From: a virus
Strand: one strand, 5' to 3'
Length of the DNA stretch: 36,834 bases
IMG/VR virus record: IMGVR_UViG_3300030098_006480
Location: 1 to 36,834 of that record
Shown: positions 8,320 through 14,463 of the stretch, piece by piece
How the letters are laid out: each line of letters opens with the position of its first letter
How positions within the stretch are numbered: the first letter of the stretch is position 1
Made by a program: the position numbers and the translations under genes
The notes under the pieces: generated by a model
Database searches by the model: none
What the model was told of the DNA's origin: nothing
The model's input: only the letters and a program-made list of their open reading frames with translations

Positions 8320-8538
8320 CTATCTCCGTTTCTTTTTAAGGAATTTATTGCCCAAACCTTCTCTTATGGCACAATTATTGCAAACAATACCCAACAACAA
8401 CCTGTTATTATCTTCATCTTTCTGAATAATTGAATACCAACGATAAAAATTGGCTTTCATTTTATACTTACCACAACACTCACAAGCCCTTGATGTTTTA
8501 CTATTAAACAAAACTGACTTGGAAATATCTTCAGTCAT
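8320..8538 (-). CDS. Zinc-binding small protein
   Basis: 72 residues. ACECCGKY near residue 18 and VCNNCAIREG near residue 53 form two Cys pairs spaced like a treble-clef or zinc-ribbon fold, and the C-terminus is KKKRR. It overlaps the coiled-coil gene upstream by 8 bases. Probably a nucleic-acid-binding accessory protein; no family recognised. Confidence 0.55.
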   Translation of the reverse strand: MTEDISKSVLFNSKTSRACECCGKYKMKANFYRWYSIIQKDEDNNRLLLGIVCNNCAIREGLGNKFLKKKRR

Positions 8539-8845
8539 TTTTAGGCAAAATTTCTTCGAGAGTTTTTTCTGCTATGTGCATAGGGTCGTTAGAATCTTTT
8601 ATAGTCAATAGACCTTCAACTGCAACTCTAAGCCTTTCTTTAAGATTCTCTAATCCTAACTTTTCAAGGTTTTGAATCCTCAAATCGCAACGATACAAAT
8701 CCTCTCGAACTTCTTCATTCTGCCTCTTCCACCACTCAATCTCCATATTTAACTTATCAACCTGTTGTTTGTAGGATAAGATTTCATAGTTGTTTTTTTG
8801 AATAGTATCGTCTAACCTTTCTATTATTTTATCTTTATTGCTCAT
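8531..8845 (-). CDS. Coiled-coil protein
   Basis: 104 residues, largely one amphipathic helix (IIERLDDTIQKNNYEILSYK through LGLENLKERLR), with a short globular C-terminus. Such proteins are common between phage replication genes. It overlaps the 3' end of the replication-like gene by 11 bases. Function unknown. Confidence 0.55.
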   Translation of the reverse strand: MSNKDKIIERLDDTIQKNNYEILSYKQQVDKLNMEIEWWKRQNEEVREDLYRCDLRIQNLEKLGLENLKERLRVAVEGLLTIKDSNDPMHIAEKTLEEILPKND

Positions 8846-9338
8846 TAATAACCTTTTTTCTAGTTAATAGTTTGCTATTACAACATTTGCTATCTTGATT
8901 ATAAACAGGATTTGCTCTAGGGTTGTAAAAGTCTGACTTGTTGCAAGTTTCACACCACAATATAACAGAATTTCCACTAGTATCATACTTATAATCAATT
9001 TTTGTAGGTTGAGCCTTAGCACTATCAACTGCTTTCTTCAACCAATTATTAATAAATCTATCTAATCTTGATTTTGCTCTATGTGTGTTAGATAATAACC
9101 AACTTTTTGATTCTTTTAATTGTAAATCAATATCAATATTAGGATAAGCCTCTTTCAATGAGCCTTTCCAAGATTCATCGATAGAGCTATAAAATTTTTC
9201 TATTTTTTCTGCATAAGGTAGGGGTTTATTAGGTTTGTTTTGTTTTTTAAGATAAAGACTCGTGAGATGGGCATATACTTTTTCGGCATCTACCCACCTC
9301 TCCCCCTTCGAGTCTTTTATTAAGATTTCAAACCCCAT
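8835..9338 (-). CDS. Replication-associated protein, possible initiator or helicase-loader type
   Basis: 167 residues. The central segment (WKGSLKEAYPNIDIDLQLKE, then SWLLSNTHRAKSRLDRFINNWLKKA) has the pattern W...YP.....E...WL.....K.....I.NWL. I recognise this from the C-terminal part of phage replication proteins. Near the C-terminus are WCETCNKSDFYNP and CCNS, which may bind zinc. It starts directly after the stop of the 9339 gene (TAAATG) and is upstream of no identifiable helicase. The role is inferred from the motif alone. Confidence 0.4.
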   Translation of the reverse strand: MGFEILIKDSKGERWVDAEKVYAHLTSLYLKKQNKPNKPLPYAEKIEKFYSSIDESWKGSLKEAYPNIDIDLQLKESKSWLLSNTHRAKSRLDRFINNWLKKAVDSAKAQPTKIDYKYDTSGNSVILWCETCNKSDFYNPRANPVYNQDSKCCNSKLLTRKKVINEQ

Positions 9339-9608
9339 TTAAAAAGGTAAATCCTTTTCTGTGTACTTCTTAGGATTCGAAGTATTCGTAGATTCAAATG
9401 GCTTTTCATAAGGCTCATTAATACTCATGCTTATATAAGGCTTCATTTCGCCTGTTATTTTACATTTATATTCCCTGTTCCAAGCAGAAAAAGAAACCTT
9501 TTTCCCCCATATTGTTCCACGACCTGTGTAATCGGGATGTTTAGGCTCTTGTTTTTTATCATTTTTATATAAAGCTCCTGAATCCCTGTCTTTGTATTTA
9601 TTATCCAT
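9339..9608 (-). CDS. Small protein beside the annealing gene, possible ssDNA-binding accessory
   Basis: 89 residues: DRDSGALYKNDKK, then GRGTIWGKKVSFSAW and KPYISMSI, an alternating strand pattern resembling small OB-like or DUF736-like phage proteins that sit next to annealing proteins. It has a strong SD (AAAGGAG). The acidic tail EKDLPF resembles the acidic C-terminal tips of single-stranded DNA-binding proteins, which is suggestive only. Confidence 0.5.
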   Translation of the reverse strand: MDNKYKDRDSGALYKNDKKQEPKHPDYTGRGTIWGKKVSFSAWNREYKCKITGEMKPYISMSINEPYEKPFESTNTSNPKKYTEKDLPF

Positions 9609-9617
9609 TGTTCTCCT

Positions 9618-10124
9618 TTATGTTAAACTTGTTTTACCCGATGCAGTATTCCCATCGTCATCGTGTTGTGCTAAACCACACATTGCTGCCAACCCGTACC
9701 TTCTGCCATATGTTACTGCACTCCCTACTGCTTGAGCATCTTTCTTGACAATAGGAAGCCTTAGTTCGCTTTTTAACCATTCTCCCGATTCGTGTAATAG
9801 TGTAGTTGTTATATAAAAGCCATTACTCAAAGTGCAAAACCGACTACCTTGAATCACAGAAAGACCATTTTTTGTTAATACAGGAAATGATGCTTCAATT
9901 AAAGCATATAGGTCGGCATACTTACTTTTAAAATAAGGGTTGTCGCTATTTTTTTGAACACCTCTTAATTCTGACTGAGATTTAGACAAAGCTTTCGCTA
10001 TTTTAGATATAGTGGTAGATTTCCACTCTTCTAAATTATCCTCTTTAGCCAAATACATATCATCGTTATAAGATGGCTGATGATTCAAATCACTCATAAA
10101 ATCTCTATCTTCTTTTTCTTTCAT
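9618..10124 (-). CDS. erf: ERF-family single-strand annealing protein
   Basis: 168 residues. The family signatures are clear: NPYFKSKYADLYALI (62-76), KNGLSVIQGS (85-94), TTTLLHESGEWL (106-117), KKDAQAVGSAVTYGRRYGLA (127-146) and DDDGN (155-159). ERF proteins form rings on ssDNA and promote annealing, here probably for recombination-dependent replication or genome circularisation. The SD is AAAGGAG. It sits just downstream of the Cro-like regulator and upstream of the small OB-like protein. The length is close to a minimal ERF domain. Confidence 0.9.
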   Translation of the reverse strand: MKEKEDRDFMSDLNHQPSYNDDMYLAKEDNLEEWKSTTISKIAKALSKSQSELRGVQKNSDNPYFKSKYADLYALIEASFPVLTKNGLSVIQGSRFCTLSNGFYITTTLLHESGEWLKSELRLPIVKKDAQAVGSAVTYGRRYGLAAMCGLAQHDDDGNTASGKTSLT

Positions 10125-10135
10125 TTATTTCTCCT

Positions 10136-10321
10136 TTATTGTAAATCTTCAACAGGAACACGAAAAAAACTCGCCAATCTTTGAAGATTCAATTCACTCG
10201 GTTTCCTTCTACCTGCCATTAAATGTGAAAACTGACTTATAGAAATACCTGTAAGCCTAGCAATCTCTTTCTTTTTAAATATAGAATCATTGATTCTTTT
10301 TATAGTATTTTCAGTAAACAT
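10136..10321 (-). CDS. Cro/XRE-type DNA-binding regulator
   Basis: 61 residues from ATG 10321. GGAGG lies 5 bases before that codon, whereas the upstream ATG at 10333 overlaps the SD itself, so I chose the internal start. KKEIARLTGISISQFSHLMAGRRKP is a textbook XRE helix-turn-helix. It heads the leftward recombination operon and faces the iteron/operator region, so autoregulation and control of the operon are likely. Confidence 0.85.
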   Translation of the reverse strand: MFTENTIKRINDSIFKKKEIARLTGISISQFSHLMAGRRKPSELNLQRLASFFRVPVEDLQ

Positions 10322-10484
10322 TTTGTCCTCCATTTGATTGTTAATTTAAATATAATTTTTTTTATGTGCAAATAAATTTATTACTCTCCTCGTGAGAATG
10401 TAAATTAATCTTATATTTAACACAATGTACATATCTTGTACGGATAAAAAAGTTTTATTTTTTGTATAGGTTGATGTATAGGAT
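10322..10484 (-). promoter_or_regulatory. Promoter/operator region of the leftward regulator-ERF operon
   Basis: AT-rich leader. On the minus strand TTGCAC is followed 17 bases later by TAAATT, a weak promoter candidate. Further upstream, GTAC-atatctt-GTAC (about 10427-10441) is an operator-like dyad. Direct proof of either site is lacking. Confidence 0.3.
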
Positions 10485-10547
10485 TAGTTTCCATACCCCG
10501 AAACTCAATTTCCGACACCCGAAACCTAGTTTCCGACACCCGAAAAA
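10485..10547. repeat. Three tandem 21-bp iterons
   Basis: Three end-to-end copies (10485-10505, 10506-10526, 10527-10547). Copies 2 and 3 share the core TTTCCGACACCCGAAA; copy 1 reads TTTCCATACCCCGAAA. Each core has TTTC/GAAA arms, so a protein dimer could bind each one. The exact 21-bp period puts the copies on one face of the helix. They are candidate replication iterons or operators for the neighbouring XRE protein. Confidence 0.75.
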
Positions 10548-10954
10548 AAGAATTGGGGTTGTTTAAATAAATTATTTTGTTTTTTAAAAAAATGTTTTAT
10601 AAGTTTTGAGTTGAAATATTAGTTTATTTCTCCAAGATTGGATGGTGGGGTGAGAGCTTCACCATTCTCCCCTTCTTATAGGTTTGGTTACTACACTTTT
10701 GGCTATAAGAAGTTTGGCTCTACCAAAAGGGGTTCTGACACAGAGCAAAGGTTTAGCGAAAGAGGTATGACCTGTCAGTTAGAGGAAATTCTCAAAAAAA
10801 ACCCTCTCGCATTTGATTAAATTTCTGATTGAATGTATTCGATGATAGCTTGGTCAAGTTTGGGCAAGAAATGAATAGAGCTGCTTACCACTATTGCTAG
10901 GGGTAGGGATAGCTCTATTCAAATCCAACTTAGTAAGAATGGGCAATAGTATTA
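10548..10954. other. Gene-poor structured region, possible origin or non-coding RNA
   Basis: No convincing gene. 10561-10630 is nearly pure A/T. 10641-10810 is richer in G/C and dense in dyads. ATGGTG/CACCAT lies near 10642-10665. CTTCTTATAG (10672-10681) pairs with CTATAAGAAG (10703-10712), and CTTTTGG inside that loop (10696-10702) pairs with CCAAAAG downstream (10723-10729), an H-type pseudoknot. CCCC/GGGG can enclose them. CTGACA/TGTCAG and AGAGG/CCTCT follow. A 60-codon TTG-started frame across it lacks an SD and looks fortuitous. Confidence 0.5.
10873..10920. terminator. Large hairpin downstream of the leftward micro-gene operon
   Basis: GAATAGAGCT and AGCTCTATTC form a perfect 10-bp stem, with an inner TACC/GGTA stem. 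It lies 35 bases past the stop of the membrane micro-gene at 10955. On the minus strand it is followed by ATTTCTTG rather than a long U run, so it may be a terminator, an mRNA end stabiliser, or part of the structured block next to it. Confidence 0.4.
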
Positions 10955-11077
10955 TTAATCTACAAGGCTTTTAAATATATCATAAATTATAGAGATAATA
11001 ATATTAAAAACCTCAACTATTAATCCTATTGAAAGAAAGAATAAAAATATTAAACCTAAAAAAATAATTTCATTCAT
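10955..11077 (-). CDS. 40-residue hydrophobic membrane microprotein
   Basis: MNEIIFLGLIFLFFLSIGLI opens a protein that is almost entirely hydrophobic, with one long or two short membrane helices. Its ATG overlaps the stop of the 29-residue gene upstream (ATGA). No family recognised; an inner-membrane location is likely. Confidence 0.5.
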   Translation of the reverse strand: MNEIIFLGLIFLFFLSIGLIVEVFNIIISIIYDIFKSLVD

Positions 11078-11163
11078 TTCTTATACCACCACAAAAGAAA
11101 ATCCATTACTGCCCAAACCACAACTAACACACAAAGAACTATAATTGCTATTTTTCCTAACAT
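11074..11163 (-). CDS. 29-residue single-pass membrane microprotein
   Basis: MLGKIAIIVLCVLVVVWAVM continues into a short aromatic, basic tail (LLWWYKK). It has one membrane helix. An AAGGAGG site lies within the end of the upstream zinc-ribbon gene, so all three micro-genes form one coupled unit. Function unknown. Confidence 0.55.
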   Translation of the reverse strand: MLGKIAIIVLCVLVVVWAVMDFLLWWYKK

Positions 11164-11286
11164 TTATTTATCCTCCTTTTTAGGTTTAGGATAACAATCT
11201 TGACATGAATCACAATCATATTCTGTGTCAAAATACATCTGTTCCTTAGTAAATCCACCACCACAATTAACACACATATATTCCAT
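11164..11286 (-). CDS. 40-residue Cys-rich zinc-ribbon microprotein
   Basis: It begins MEYMCVNCGGGFTKEQM and continues with YDCDSCQDCYPKPKK, giving two or three Cys pairs consistent with one zinc ion. An AAAGGAG site lies 7 bases before the start. It heads the three-gene micro-operon that ends at 10955. Function unknown. Confidence 0.55.
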   Translation of the reverse strand: MEYMCVNCGGGFTKEQMYFDTEYDCDSCQDCYPKPKKEDK

Positions 11287-11309
11287 TTTATTTCTCCTTT
11301 TTAACTAGA

Positions 11310-11340
11310 GGGTAGGGGAGGAATCGAACCTCCCATAACC
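11310..11340 (-). other. tRNA T-arm-like hairpin without a full tRNA
   Basis: On the minus strand GGAGG-TTCGATT-CCTCC has a 5-bp stem and a loop fitting the TTCRANY consensus exactly, followed by a C-rich stretch like an acceptor 3' strand. The matching 5' acceptor strand and D arm are absent upstream. It could be the tRNA 3' part carried in an attachment site, a tRNA remnant, or a simple hairpin. No integrase gene is visible. Confidence 0.35.
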
Positions 11341-11431
11341 ATTCTTTTATATTATAATTAGTAGTTTATTTTTTCACATTTCATTATTTGATTATTATGA
11401 TTTGTGATATAAAAGAAGCTACCCTAACAAC

Positions 11432-11695
11432 TTATTTAAAAATATCGAAAGCCTCTGAATTCCAAATAGAGCTTTGTCTATCTTTAACACCTTCTAATCT
11501 ATATAGCACCCATTTTTTACCATCTTCATTCCGTTTATCTGTTGAATTGATAATTAGGCCTTTTTCGTGCCTTAATGTGTGTATTATAGCCGAAAGTCGT
11601 GTTATGCTATACTTTCGTATAGCCTCCCAAGATGTGATAGTCTTAAACTCGTTTAAATGGTTTAAAACTATTTCTAATTGAGATTGTTTAGCCAT
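11432..11695 (-). CDS. Winged-helix DNA-binding protein
   Basis: 87 residues. KTITSWEAIRKYSITRLSAIIHTLRHEKG is a helix-turn-helix followed by a wing (LIIN...KKWVLYRLE). This is the small winged-helix type common in phage early regions. The SD is AGGAGG, 5 bases before the ATG. It probably regulates early transcription or helps replication; the target is unknown. Confidence 0.7.
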   Translation of the reverse strand: MAKQSQLEIVLNHLNEFKTITSWEAIRKYSITRLSAIIHTLRHEKGLIINSTDKRNEDGKKWVLYRLEGVKDRQSSIWNSEAFDIFK

Positions 11696-11706
11696 TTGAA
11701 CCTCCT

Positions 11707-11979
11707 TTAGTTTTTGTCATCATCTAATTGATTTTTTTCTTGCTCTAGGTTTAATAAATCACTATCAATTTCTCGTTGCCTATCAGAATATTGATTGTCA
11801 TCTTCATAACCATATTCAGTAAGAATGTCATTCAACTCTGCATTTTCTGATGTTAATACAACAATTTTCTTTTTGAGTTTTTTAATTTCTTGTTCTAACT
11901 CAATAATTGTATCAGAAAGTTTGTTGATGTGTCCATGCTGACTAAAACTACCTTCTAACATTTGTTTCATTTTGCCCAT
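11707..11979 (-). CDS. Acidic coiled-coil protein
   Basis: 90 residues. Heptad-like Leu/Ile spacing runs through LSDTIIELEQEIKKLKKKIV, and the C-terminus is very acidic (EIDSDLLNLEQEKNQLDDDKN). The SD is AAAGGAG. It lies between the winged-helix gene and a membrane protein. Function unknown; probably an oligomeric early protein. Confidence 0.55.
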   Translation of the reverse strand: MGKMKQMLEGSFSQHGHINKLSDTIIELEQEIKKLKKKIVVLTSENAELNDILTEYGYEDDNQYSDRQREIDSDLLNLEQEKNQLDDDKN

Positions 11980-12045
11980 TTTATTCTCCTTTGTTTATAA
12001 TAAATTTTTAGGGTTTTGTGTGAGGATAACCCATAACCTCTGTTA

Positions 12046-12258
12046 TTATTTCTTATATTGTAGGTTCAACCATAACCAAAATATAGAAACTCCATAACAC
12101 ATCATAAATAATATCAATGATATAATTATATTCATAACATCGTGATTATAGAACAAGCTATAATATAAATGTCTGATTAGATTTATAGTGGACATTAGCA
12201 TCATAGACACCACAGAAATCCACATCAATTTTATAATTGTATTATCGTTAAATATCAT
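12046..12258 (-). CDS. Small two-helix membrane protein with structured RNA leader
   Basis: 70 residues. Two hydrophobic segments (MWISVVSMMLMSTINLI and IIISLILFMMCYGVSIFWL) flank a short basic, aromatic loop. The SD is TAGGAG. Its leader contains the first three-way-junction element (12283-12329). No family recognised; an inner-membrane location is likely. Confidence 0.55.
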   Translation of the reverse strand: MIFNDNTIIKLMWISVVSMMLMSTINLIRHLYYSLFYNHDVMNIIISLILFMMCYGVSIFWLWLNLQYKK

Positions 12259-12282
12259 TTTTTTTCTCCTAGTTTATATAGT

Positions 12283-12329
12283 TCCTCTGTTGGATACGAC
12301 TCCAATTAAATAATCATATTATCAGAGGA
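12283..12329 (-). ncRNA. Three-way-junction leader RNA, copy 1
   Basis: Read on the minus strand. P1 is TCCTCTG/CAGAGGA, P2 is ATAAT-ATG-ATTAT, and P3 is TTGGA-GTCGTA-TCCAA, which abuts the P1 3' strand. It sits 25 bases before the ATG of the 12046-12258 gene. Copy 2 at 12517-12562 has the same architecture and the same P3 loop but different stem sequences. Confidence 0.65.
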
Positions 12330-12336
12330 TTTATTA

Positions 12337-12492
12337 TTATTTAGCTTCAATAAGTGCTACTTTTATAGCATCTTTTTTATTCATATTTGTATAAAAATAA
12401 CCATTTTTAATAGGATATTTTTTATTGTTTATATATACTTTATAGCCCTGAGTATATCCAAAATATGAAACTTTTTTTGTTTTTATTTTCAT
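12337..12492 (-). CDS. 51-residue basic small protein with structured RNA leader
   Basis: It starts MKIKTKKVSYFGYTQGYKVY, is rich in Lys and Tyr, and ends with a helix (MNKKDAIKVALIEAK). It looks like a small alpha/beta domain. The SD is TAGGAG within a shared TATATAAACACTAGGAGAAAA leader block. The second three-way-junction element lies just upstream. Function unknown. Confidence 0.6.
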   Translation of the reverse strand: MKIKTKKVSYFGYTQGYKVYINNKKYPIKNGYFYTNMNKKDAIKVALIEAK

Positions 12493-12516
12493 TTTTTCTC
12501 CTAGTGTTTATATAGT

Positions 12517-12562
12517 TCCTCCATCAGATACGACTCTGATAAATTGACAAATCAATGGAGGA
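12517..12562 (-). ncRNA. Three-way-junction leader RNA, copy 2
   Basis: Read on the minus strand. P1 is TCCTCC/GGAGGA, P2 is ATTGA-TTTG-TCAAT, and P3 is ATCAGA-GTCGTA-TCTGAT. Compared with copy 1, all three helices changed sequence while keeping pairing; the GTCGTA loop, the flanking GA/TC and the 3' block GGAACTATATAAAC are unchanged. The P1 3' strand GGAGGA resembles an SD, so P1 may hide it. It lies 24 bases before the ATG at 12492. Confidence 0.65.
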
Positions 12563-12569
12563 TTTATTA

Positions 12570-12746
12570 TTATGAAATAGCCCTAATTTCTGAAACTAAT
12601 CGCATTACCTTAAATTCAACTTTCCAACTTAAAGACAAGTCTAAATGATTTACAATCCAATGATAACAGGATTTATAATTATTAAAGTCTTTAAAGTATT
12701 TTTCATCGTTGGTTTCATTATATATTTTATACATTTGTCTATTCAT
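12570..12746 (-). CDS. 58-residue small protein
   Basis: It starts MNRQMYKIYNETNDEKYFKD and includes YKSCYHWIVNHLDLSLSWKV, a mostly helical small protein. The leader shares the TATATAAACACTAGGAG block with the two downstream genes but lacks the three-way junction. It has an AAGG...CCTT hairpin there instead. No family recognised. Confidence 0.55.
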   Translation of the reverse strand: MNRQMYKIYNETNDEKYFKDFNNYKSCYHWIVNHLDLSLSWKVEFKVMRLVSEIRAIS

Positions 12747-12816
12747 TTTATTTTCTCCTAGTGTTTATATAAATTTTTTGTGTTTTTTTAAGGAAAACAC
12801 CGAAAAACCTTTAAAA

Positions 12817-13119
12817 TTAATAAGAATTTCTTATTATTTGCTTTAGTTCGTTAGTATCTTTTTTTATTGTGTCTGTTGTAGGTCTTGCTTGTGTCTGTTG
12901 TTTAGATGTTGAAACGGAATATTTATTACCATTTTCAAGCCATTGATTTGACTTAAAATCATAAACATACATAGGAAAGTGCTCCCCGTATGAATAAACA
13001 ACATATAAAACACAATTTGAATTTTTATCTGTGTAAGACCTTGCAAAAACATTATTTGCATTAAATTCAACTTTTTGTGATACTAATTCAGAACATTTGT
13101 AATTACTTATTTTTACCAT
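12817..13119 (-). CDS. Conserved phage early protein (GNKYSVSTSKQ type)
   Basis: 100 residues. YVVYSYGEHFPMYVYD, then NQWLENGNKYSVSTSKQQTQARP, is a pattern I recall from many small hypothetical proteins of phages (a short beta domain in which 'TSKH..Q..P' is conserved). The SD is AAGGAG. It is the first gene of the leftward early transcript. Role unknown. Confidence 0.6.
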   Translation of the reverse strand: MVKISNYKCSELVSQKVEFNANNVFARSYTDKNSNCVLYVVYSYGEHFPMYVYDFKSNQWLENGNKYSVSTSKQQTQARPTTDTIKKDTNELKQIIRNSY

Positions 13120-13349
13120 TTTCTTACTCCTTTATTTAATTAAATCTTTGATTGTGAGAGGGTGGCGAGTAAACCACCCTCCCCAACCTTAAACAAGGAG
13201 GAGAAAAAAACATTTTCGAATTAAACCCGATGTTCAATCGGGAGAGTGTTCCGAACTATTCAATTAACTCCACACCCTAAACAATATGTCAAAAAACATC
13301 AATGCAATAAAGAACCAATTCAATTAACTATGTTAATCTAAGTAATTAA
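13120..13349 (-). promoter_or_regulatory. Leader region of the leftward early operon with two hairpins
   Basis: GAGGGTGG-cgagtaaa-CCACCCTC (13158-13181) is a perfect 8-bp stem. CCCGAT-gttca-ATCGGG (13226-13242) is a 6-bp stem. Neither is followed by a clear U run on either strand. They lie in the presumed 5' leader of the early transcript and may be operators or mRNA structures. Confidence 0.4.
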
Positions 13350-13809
13350 TTTAATATATGTCAAGTATTTTTTACACTATATGAACAGAGAATGTCAATT
13401 AAATGCATATTTAAACCCGAATAAAACCCGAACCAATGTATCAAAGTACTATATATATGTATAAAAACAATAAAACAAGCTTTAAAGCTATATTTTAAGC
13501 TTTATATGATTAAATTAAAAATTAACTGAATAAGACAAAAACCATACCACACTTCAAAATTAAAATCTACAATTTTCATAGCAAAATATTTAACATATGC
13601 AAGATATTTCTTAAAAAAGTTACTTCATGCGAATTATTTTTAATATATGCAAGTCTTTTCTAAAAAATATTTATAATTTAAACCAATATCTGATAGAGGC
13701 AAGGATTAAATAGGGGTATAGGGGGATTTTCTGAAAATAGGTTTTGTGGGTCTATATTCCCCACAAAATAGAAGTAGTTACTATGAAAAAATAATATTTT
13801 GAAATAACT
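13350..13809. promoter_or_regulatory. Divergent control region with three direct repeats and a hairpin
   Basis: No gene. TTTAAyATATGyCAAG-like repeats occur at 13350-13365, 13589-13603 and 13639-13653; on the minus strand they read CTTG(A)CATATRTTAAA. Copy 1 contains TTGACA and could be a leftward -35 box with TTAGAT 17 bases on. TTTTGTGGG/CCCACAAAA (13742-13768) is a 9-bp stem just before the small terminase gene. Two AAACCCGAA motifs lie at about 13424-13440. Confidence 0.45.
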
Positions 13810-14463
13810 ATGAAGATGAGCTATATTTTATCTATGAAGGAATTAGCTAAAATCGATAAAAAAGCCCAAGCAATAGAGTTATTAGCATTGAGTCCTGATG
13901 TAAAACTCAAAGATATAGCTGAAAAGCTCGAAATAGCCCCTGAAACCTTATCAAGATGGAAAAGAGAGCCTCAGTTCGTTGATGCGATTTACGACCGTTA
14001 TATGGTCGAATTTGGCTCTGAGCTTCCTCATGTCTTAAAAGCGATGATAAGGGAGGCTAAATCAGGGAATGTTCAAGCAGGTCGTTTGGTGTTGGAGCAT
14101 AGTGGTAAATTGGTGAAGAATGTGAATCACACTTTAGATAGTCCGTTTGATAAATGGTTGAAGCAGAATGTAGTTGATGGTGAGATTGTGAATCAAGACA
14201 CTTTAAAGGCTGCTGAGATTACATATGAGGAGTTGCCACCTAGAAAAGAAGAAAATGCAGCAGTTAGGGCAAAAACTGAGCATAGAAAATTACGAGAAGC
14301 TGCTGAAAAGAGTGCATATAATGCAAAACAGCGAGAATGGTATAATTGGAAAAAGAGGGCTAAAAAAGCAGGAGTTGAGCCTTTACCTGCACGAAGACCG
14401 ACCAAAGGTCAGCGAGAAGATTGGATTAAAGAGATTATCGCAAAAGAAAAAGGTATTAAATAA
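13810..14463 (+). CDS. terS: Terminase small subunit
   Basis: 217 residues. An N-terminal helix-turn-helix (VKLKDIAEKLEIAPETLSRW) is followed by a helical oligomerisation-like segment (MIREAKSGNVQAGRLVLEHSGKL), typical of phBC6A51-type small terminases, then a basic Lys/Arg-rich C-terminal third. It would recognise the packaging site and recruit the large subunit. No good SD precedes 13810; ATG 13816 or 13834 are alternatives. Unusually it runs toward, not with, the large terminase and portal genes; its stop overlaps the stop of the MuF-like gene by 8 bases. Confidence 0.75.
   Translation: MKMSYILSMKELAKIDKKAQAIELLALSPDVKLKDIAEKLEIAPETLSRWKREPQFVDAIYDRYMVEFGSELPHVLKAMIREAKSGNVQAGRLVLEHSGKLVKNVNHTLDSPFDKWLKQNVVDGEIVNQDTLKAAEITYEELPPRKEENAAVRAKTEHRKLREAAEKSAYNAKQREWYNWKKRAKKAGVEPLPARRPTKGQREDWIKEIIAKEKGIK

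Noticed and set aside
10485-10547. Short CRISPR array
   Set aside because: The repeats are contiguous with no unique spacers and only three units; no cas genes.
10638-10820. 60-codon frame on the + strand across the structured block
   Set aside because: TTG start, no SD, and its openness coincides with palindromes that constrain both strands; no protein-like hydrophobic pattern.
11308-11400. Complete tRNA or tmRNA gene
   Set aside because: Only the T-arm and a possible acceptor 3' strand are present; no 5' acceptor, D arm or anticodon arm can be drawn.
12283-12562. Hammerhead or other known self-cleaving ribozyme
   Set aside because: A three-way junction with a GTC is present, but the CTGATGA and GAAA core boxes are missing from the required junction positions.
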